From contig NC_134653.1 of the NCBI RefSeq assembly GCF_030463565.1, positions 30,441,150 through 30,505,149 on the forward strand: 64,000 nt of DNA, read 5' to 3'. Positions 59,101-64,000 of the stretch are shown piece after piece. Both the position numbers and the translations under genes were made by a program. The notes below the pieces were generated by a model. That model worked only from the letters and a program-made list of their open reading frames with translations, did not search any database and was not told where the DNA came from. Each line of letters starts with the position of its first letter. Within the stretch, counting starts at the first letter, position 1. This stretch comes from Pelecanus crispus (taxonomy: Eukaryota > Chordata > Aves > Pelecaniformes > Pelecanidae).

Positions 59101-62100
59101 TTCATCCTGTATGAACACTCTTTTTCATTATTTTGATATACAATCAGTTCTTACTTAATTATGTAATATTTATACTGATTTCAGCTGATGCATGTTGTGT
59201 TCCAGTCTTCTACTCAGACCTGTTGATTAAGTAGATATTTTTCTTAACTTGTAGGAGAAAGGAAACACCCCGCTCCATGTTGCTGCTAAGGCAGGACAGA
59301 CCTTACAAGCAGAATTATTAGCGGTTTACGGTGCTGATCCTGGCACACAAGATTCCAATGGAAAAACTCCAGTTGACTATGCAAGGTAGAAGGCTTTGAC
59401 ATATGTGATGCTTTTATACATTAACTTTTATACATTAACATAAATCAAATAATGAACCTGCTTAGATATGTTTCTGTCCTGAAAAGAATTTGACTGTTAA
59501 ATGTTAGTAAGTACTTTTTCCAGAAAGAGTGAATGCATAAAAAGCATAAATAAGCACTTTCATAATTTCATAGCCTGTGTTCTCCTGCATGCTTGAGACA
59601 GCAGTTGTGATCCCAATGAAACAGGCTGTGCCAATCTAGCAGCTCACAGAAAAGTAACCTGAGGAGAAGAGTTTCTGCAAGTTCAGCAAGCTGAGTAGAC
59701 TCCAGGAGGGCGGATTAACTAGGGAATTGCTGTAGGAAAGGGCTGGACCGCACAGATGGGTCAGGGAGCAGGGGCTGGAACCAGGCTTTTTAGTGGCAGT
59801 GAACTGTTAGGCGCATCCAGTCACAGAACTGCACCCTCAGGAAAGCCTACTTTTAGAAAGGCTCTAGGCTTCCCAAGGGCAGACAACATTCATGCCAAGA
59901 AAAATTAAACATGAATGTCTCTGCTCATTATTTGGGCAGTAATGAGGCACGGCAAGATTTGCAGCACAGCATTGAAGATTCTTTGTGTTTATATGCAAAA
60001 TTGGACATTACTGATCAACTAGAAGCTGCACATTTGTGTAAATAAAACATCCTCATTGCTCTGATCACTTTTGAATTGAGACCATATGTGGAATCTGAAG
60101 ACTGAATAAGTTCACTTGGTTGCAGAACACAATATACCAGATTATTTCTATTTCTCAATACTATTGATCAAATGTGAAGTTGGGTGAGTTTGCTGCATAA
60201 GCTCAGGAACTGTCTAGAAAATTGTAAATAACCTATTCAAAATAGCCTATATAATCTGGGGTTTTTTTCTGCAGCAAAGCAGTAGGCAAAGGTTTTCAGT
60301 TTTCACTGGTTCATTTTGGGAAGTTCATAAAAGTTTATCTATAGATTTTTGCCCACTGGAACATACTGTTGAAAATCCTGCTGTGAGGTCTGTACTATGT
60401 TGTACACTGAAACATGCGCAGCATTGAACAGTGGCTTGTACTAAGTCTATTTCTCTGACTGTTTTTTAATTTTTTGTATGTCTCAAAATGAATAACTAAT
60501 GTAACTTTTGTGTTTGTGTAAACCAGACAAGGTGGGCATCATGAACTGGCTGAGCGCCTGGTGGAAATTCAGTATGAACTCACAGACAGGTTAGCTTTCT
60601 ATCTGTGTGGCAGGAAACCAGGTAAGCAGAAAAAACTACACTCCAAGATCTTTCAGTGTTAATTATAGGACAGTTCAAACTAGGGTATATAATGTTTGTT
60701 GTCAATGTTACTATACTTTTTCTGTGCATTTCAAATACTCTAACATTATATGAATTATACATGAAGAATTAAAGTATAAGATGTAAGATAGTGATAATGC
60801 ATTTAAAATTCAGATAAAATGGCAGGATTTTAACTATACCTAAATCAAAAATTAAGTTCCTTTCTGTTTTTCCACAAATACATGTTCTATAAATGGAATA
60901 CCCCTGAAAGTGTGGAGAAACCTACATATAAGATCAGATGAGTACTGTTTTAATTTCAAGGAGTGAATTGCAGGGAAAATATAAATTCTGTGAATGTTGG
61001 ATAGTCTGCAGGGGATATTGTAGAAACTCTTTGAAGCAGTTTCTTCTCATTGAAATGCAAAAGCAGGGGAGTATTCAGTTAAGTGGGTAGCTTCTGAACA
61101 CAAGCACACTTAAAAATTTTTAGCCATTAGGTGCCATAAAGGCACCTATGTTAGAACTTAATTTTTTTTAAATGGAATTTTAATACAGTTGATAAGCCTT
61201 AATTGGAATATTTGATAACACCAGCAAATTGTGGTGGGAACCTTCTTTTAAGACTTGCTAGCTTCCTGTAATTGGAAATTGAGTAATTTCATGCAAGATA
61301 AATTTTTCTGTGTTTGCCTGTTGCATATAGTCTTGGGTTTCTCATTACTGTGTCTTTTAGTAAAACTGAATACCAGCTGTATATCCTGACAAGATTGAAA
61401 ACTATAGTCCAGTAACAACCTATTAAAGTGCAATTTCTTTTCAACCCTAGAGCATAAGAATGGACAGCACTTTGTTATACCTCAGATGGCAGACAGGTAA
61501 GTTGCTGATTCCATGGCGTGTCTGAAAACATCAAAATAAAAAACACCAATAACTAAGTTTCCTTTGCTTTCTGAAACAACTTTTAAGCTTGTTGTCATTC
61601 TAACTTTTTAATGTGTGCCTTTATTGATCTTGTAAGATTTTTTTTTTCCTAGAAAGAATATTGGCATTTAAACAAAATCAGAAAATTATAGAAGTTTACT
61701 GTATTTGTTAAAATGCAGGGGCAAGGTAAGACAATTACATTAAGGGAACACACATGGGGATTCCTGGGAAACAGATTTTGTCAATAATGTAAGGACCAAT
61801 TGAGTTAGTTTCCTGATACAGCATTTTGAAACTAATGCTTGCAAGAAAGCTGCATTTTTCCCTGAAGGTATTTATACTTTTGATCATCTGAGTGCTTTTA
61901 ACTTTTGGTTATGATCAATGAAATCATGTTTGTATGAAACATACCAAGTATTAATCATAAGTCCCTATTTTTTTTTACTGCTATGCAATTGGAAATAAGA
62001 CGGCTGTAAGTAAATGTTGTTCAACTTATTGCTTGCAAAATTTCTTGAAAAAAATGTAATAAAGTACAAATTATAGAGAGAAACTATGTAATAGTTGGTA

Positions 62101-63138
62101 AAATACTTAGTGTTAACATCTGTAATTTTTTTAGATATGCTGTCTTTAGCTTTTGGATAAAGTACTGTGTATTTTCAGTGCAGAGTATTTTGCAGAGCAG
62201 AGTAAGTGTCATCTGCTTCATTACACAGAGAAGGAAGTTGACATGCAGAGAAAATGACTTGTTCAAAGATGCTGCTGAGATTGCAGAGCCTGCAGTACAA
62301 CCTGACTGTCTTACCTCTGCCTGATGTCCTCTGCTGGTCTTTTTCTTTTCTTTTCTTCCCCCCCCTGCCCCCGCCGCCTTGTCTAGGTGCCTGCCTACAC
62401 AAACTCTGTCATGTCAGTTAATCATACAGAGGTTTTATTTGAGCCTTCCCCTCCTTGTAGGTCGGGGGAGTCTTTCCCTGGGTGACATAAATATGAATTA
62501 AAAATTTGTCAGCTTCCTGATCAGTGGCTTTTATGATAAATTCTGTTGAATTGCACAATTTTCATCTTGTGCCTCATGTTCAAGGCTGGAAACTAATAGG
62601 AGAGATTATTTACTGATCAGTACAGAATAATTTTAAGCATGGCCCTATTGCTGTAGCCATTTGCCAGCCTGATGGTCACCTACCTCCTGCAGAGTCCAGT
62701 GGAACAAATCCTGTGCATTTTCTGTGGACTTGAGTTTTGGTTGAATGATCATATTGTTCAGATTCCTTACAGAAAGCATTTTGTTGCACTACAGATTGAC
62801 TGCTTCTTGAGCTATGCAAATGTGGGTATTCATATTCCAAAGGATTTTTGGGATTCTTCTGTTTTAAATTTAGGATTGTTGTTTAGAAAAGCTTAAGAAT
62901 GTACTACTTGCTATATTAGCAATATTAGTAAGATCAATGTGTTAAAAACTATATTAAAAATGCTGAAAGATTAAGGAGTTTCAAAGAAAAGTGACATTTT
63001 AATCACTGAATTATCAAAATGTAGCATTTGTTTTTAAACAAGCTATTAAATGCTGTAGTTGTAATGATCACTTTTTGTTTTCATAGCAGTCTAGATTTAT
63101 CAGAACTCGCAAAAGCTGCTAAGAAGAAGCTTCAGTCT
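52400..63138 (+). CDS. GIT2: GIT2, ARF GTPase-activating protein (first nine coding exons; runs off the right edge)
   Basis: Nine exons join in phase, GT-AG throughout, to the first 272 residues. An ArfGAP zinc finger (Cys11, Cys14, Cys31, Cys34; C-x2-C-x16-C-x2-C) carries the arginine finger Arg39 in SVHRSLGRH. Ankyrin repeats follow (about 130-235: TGNLETCLRLLSLGAQANFF, GNTPLHVAAKAGQTLQAELL, DSNGKTPVDYARQGGHHELA). The start of the Spa2-homology domain comes last (SSLDLSELAKAAKKKLQS). GIT2 inactivates Arf6 and scaffolds PIX and paxillin at focal adhesions and endosomes. The start MSKRLRSSEVCADC and QVRHLKHTPWPPTLLQ identify GIT2 rather than GIT1. The remaining domain copies, coiled coil and paxillin-binding end lie outside the window. 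Confidence 0.97.
52452..57024 (+). other. GIT2 intron 1
   Basis: 4.6 kb. The first 0.7 kb is CpG island; the rest is AT-rich. No other gene or clear transposon seen. Confidence 0.65.
57025..57158 (+). CDS. GIT2: GIT2 coding exon 2
   Basis: Core of the ArfGAP domain: DPCWASINRGILICDECCSV, HRSLGRHISQVRHLKH, TPWPPTLLQ. Acceptor is a T-run ending TCAG; donor GTAAGT. Confidence 0.97.
57706..57818 (+). CDS. GIT2: GIT2 coding exon 3
   Basis: Codes MVETLYNNGANSIWEHSLLD, then PASVMSGRRKASPQDKV. End of the ArfGAP fold. Donor GTAAGT. Confidence 0.97.
58563..58668 (+). CDS. GIT2: GIT2 coding exon 4
   Basis: Codes HPNKAEFIRAKYQMLAFVHR and LPCREDDSVTAKDLSK. Donor GTTAGT. Confidence 0.97.
59022..59108 (+). 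CDS. GIT2: GIT2 coding exon 5
   Basis: 29 whole codons, first ankyrin repeat: QLHSSVRTGNLETCLRLLSL, GAQANFFHP. Donor GTATGA. Confidence 0.97.
59255..59385 (+). CDS. GIT2: GIT2 coding exon 6
   Basis: Second and third ankyrin repeats: EKGNTPLHVAAKAGQTLQAE, LLAVYGADPGTQDSNGKTPV, DYA. Donor GTAGAA. Confidence 0.97.
60527..60621 (+). CDS. GIT2: GIT2 coding exon 7
   Basis: Codes RQGGHHELAERLVEIQYELT and DRLAFYLCGRKP. Donor GTAAGC. Confidence 0.97.
61451..61496 (+). CDS. GIT2: GIT2 coding exon 8
   Basis: 46 bases coding EHKNGQHFVIPQMAD and two bases of a serine codon. Donor GTAAGT. Confidence 0.95.
62337..62378. repeat. Polypyrimidine tract in GIT2 intron 8
   Basis: CTTTT repeats running into a C-rich stretch. 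Confidence 0.7.
63087..63138 (+). CDS. GIT2: GIT2 coding exon 9 (tandem acceptor)
   Basis: Codes SSLDLSELAKAAKKKLQS, the start of the Spa2-homology region. The acceptor reads TAGCAG: using the first AG gives two serines as in human GIT2, the second would give one as in GIT1. Donor GTAAGT. No further GIT2 exon recognised to the right edge. Confidence 0.94.
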
Positions 63139-63470
63139 GTAAGTAAAACTTCCAGTGTGCTGTGTGACACATCTTTGTCTGGATGTGGCAAACTCTGCAC
63201 CTCATCTTTCAAGCTGGTTTCAGCTACTATTAATTCCTGCATAAATAACTGTCAACTCTGTAGCAAGTTAAAAGTCTGGAGAAAAACATGAGAATAGACA
63301 GAAATGGAGGACCAGAGATGATGACAAATCTATGATGGAGAACAAATATTTGTTGGTCTTGTTTGGGGTAGTATCTCTAGGTCTGTCTCCCCAGTTCAGA
63401 ACCTTAAACTCTGTTGTTTGTCTTGCTCTCATGTATTTCATATAAATCTGTATGTTAAATGTTGCTATTT

Positions 63471-63536
63471 CATAGAATCATAGAATGCTTTGGGTTGGAA
63501 GGGACCTTGAGAGATCATCGAGCCCAACCCCCCTGC
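63471..63536 (-). mobile_element. CR1 LINE 3' tip
   Basis: CATAGAATCATAGAATGCTT, then GGGTTGGAAGGGACCTTGAG and the CCCAACCCCCC block: the reverse complement of the CR1 3' end with its ATTCTATG terminal repeats. Heavily 5'-truncated, in the GIT2 intron after exon 9. Confidence 0.9.
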
Positions 63537-63981
63537 CTTTAACTTTCTGGAAAGCCAGAATAATGCATTACTGTCTGCTAATTAGTTGACAGTAATGCCG
63601 TCTTACTAGTTCTACTAAAATGTTGGTGACCAAATCCTTGTACAAGTTAGAGTGGGGATGTGTTTTCCCTCTACTTAGAGCTTTTAGCTGGAGCAAGTTG
63701 TATCAAAGGATAAAAATTTTGCAGCTGGGGGAAGAACAATCCCGGTGATATTCTTCTATTGAACAATGCCCGTTTTTCTCTAAAGGTGATGCTAGTGCTC
63801 ATGAAAATTCCAGCTAAGCAAGCCAGCATGTGTAGAACTGGTATTCAAATAGCAATCAATACAAACCAAATATGAATCCTACTTTAGAACTGGCTTTCTG
63901 CTGTTAAGATGCTGTTAGTGGCTAGTTTAAATGCATAGCTAGCTAGAACTAGATGGATTCCTGCATTGTATTTTTGCAAGT

Positions 63982-64000
63982 TGTGGTGGGTTGACCCTGG
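63982..64000. mobile_element. Probable edge of another avian LTR, cut by the window end
   Basis: TGTGGTGGGTTGACCCTGG resembles the terminal sequence of a common avian endogenous-retrovirus LTR. Only 19 bases are visible. Confidence 0.5.

Overview
This is a bird genome window. It holds CR1 LINE pieces, including the avian CR1 3' tip, and an avian ERVL-type solo LTR with a target-site duplication. It also has short, GC-rich, microchromosome-like introns and genes that in humans lie on 22q (SGSM1) and 12q24 (ANKRD13A, GIT2) side by side. That gene mixture is what I expect of a chicken chromosome 15-type chromosome; the species cannot be fixed.

Layout. (1) 1-15.0 kb: 5' end of SGSM1 on the minus strand, with three coding exons, a 13.6 kb intron, a CpG-island promoter and a 3 x 91 bp tandem repeat. 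(2) 15.7-23.2 kb: intergenic, with one solo LTR. (3) 23.2-31.5 kb: a complete 13-coding-exon serotonin-transporter-like SLC6 gene on the plus strand (591 aa). (4) 32.1-33.7 kb: a strongly G-rich minisatellite running up to a CpG island. (5) 33.9-35.9 kb: a two-exon gene for a 64-aa single-pass membrane protein, the probable C12orf76 orthologue. (6) 37.3-51.2 kb: complete ANKRD13A on the minus strand (15 coding exons, 590 aa). (7) 52.4-64 kb: first nine coding exons of GIT2 on the plus strand, head-to-head with ANKRD13A across one CpG island. The window ends inside GIT2 with a CR1 tip and the probable first bases of another LTR.

The main point is the SLC6 gene. It aligns without gaps to human SLC6A4 (SERT) after the N-terminus, but it sits beside ANKRD13A and GIT2. 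Human SLC6A4 sits near ANKRD13B and GIT1 on 17q11.2. The simplest reading is a second, ancient (ohnologous) serotonin-transporter gene kept here at a locus where human 12q24 has none. All exons, splice sites and ion-site residues look intact, but two antidepressant-site positions (human Tyr95, Ile172) carry the noradrenaline-transporter residues Phe and Val.

Exon boundaries were read by hand from splice sites and codon phase. Comparisons with human proteins are from memory of the families, not from a database search.
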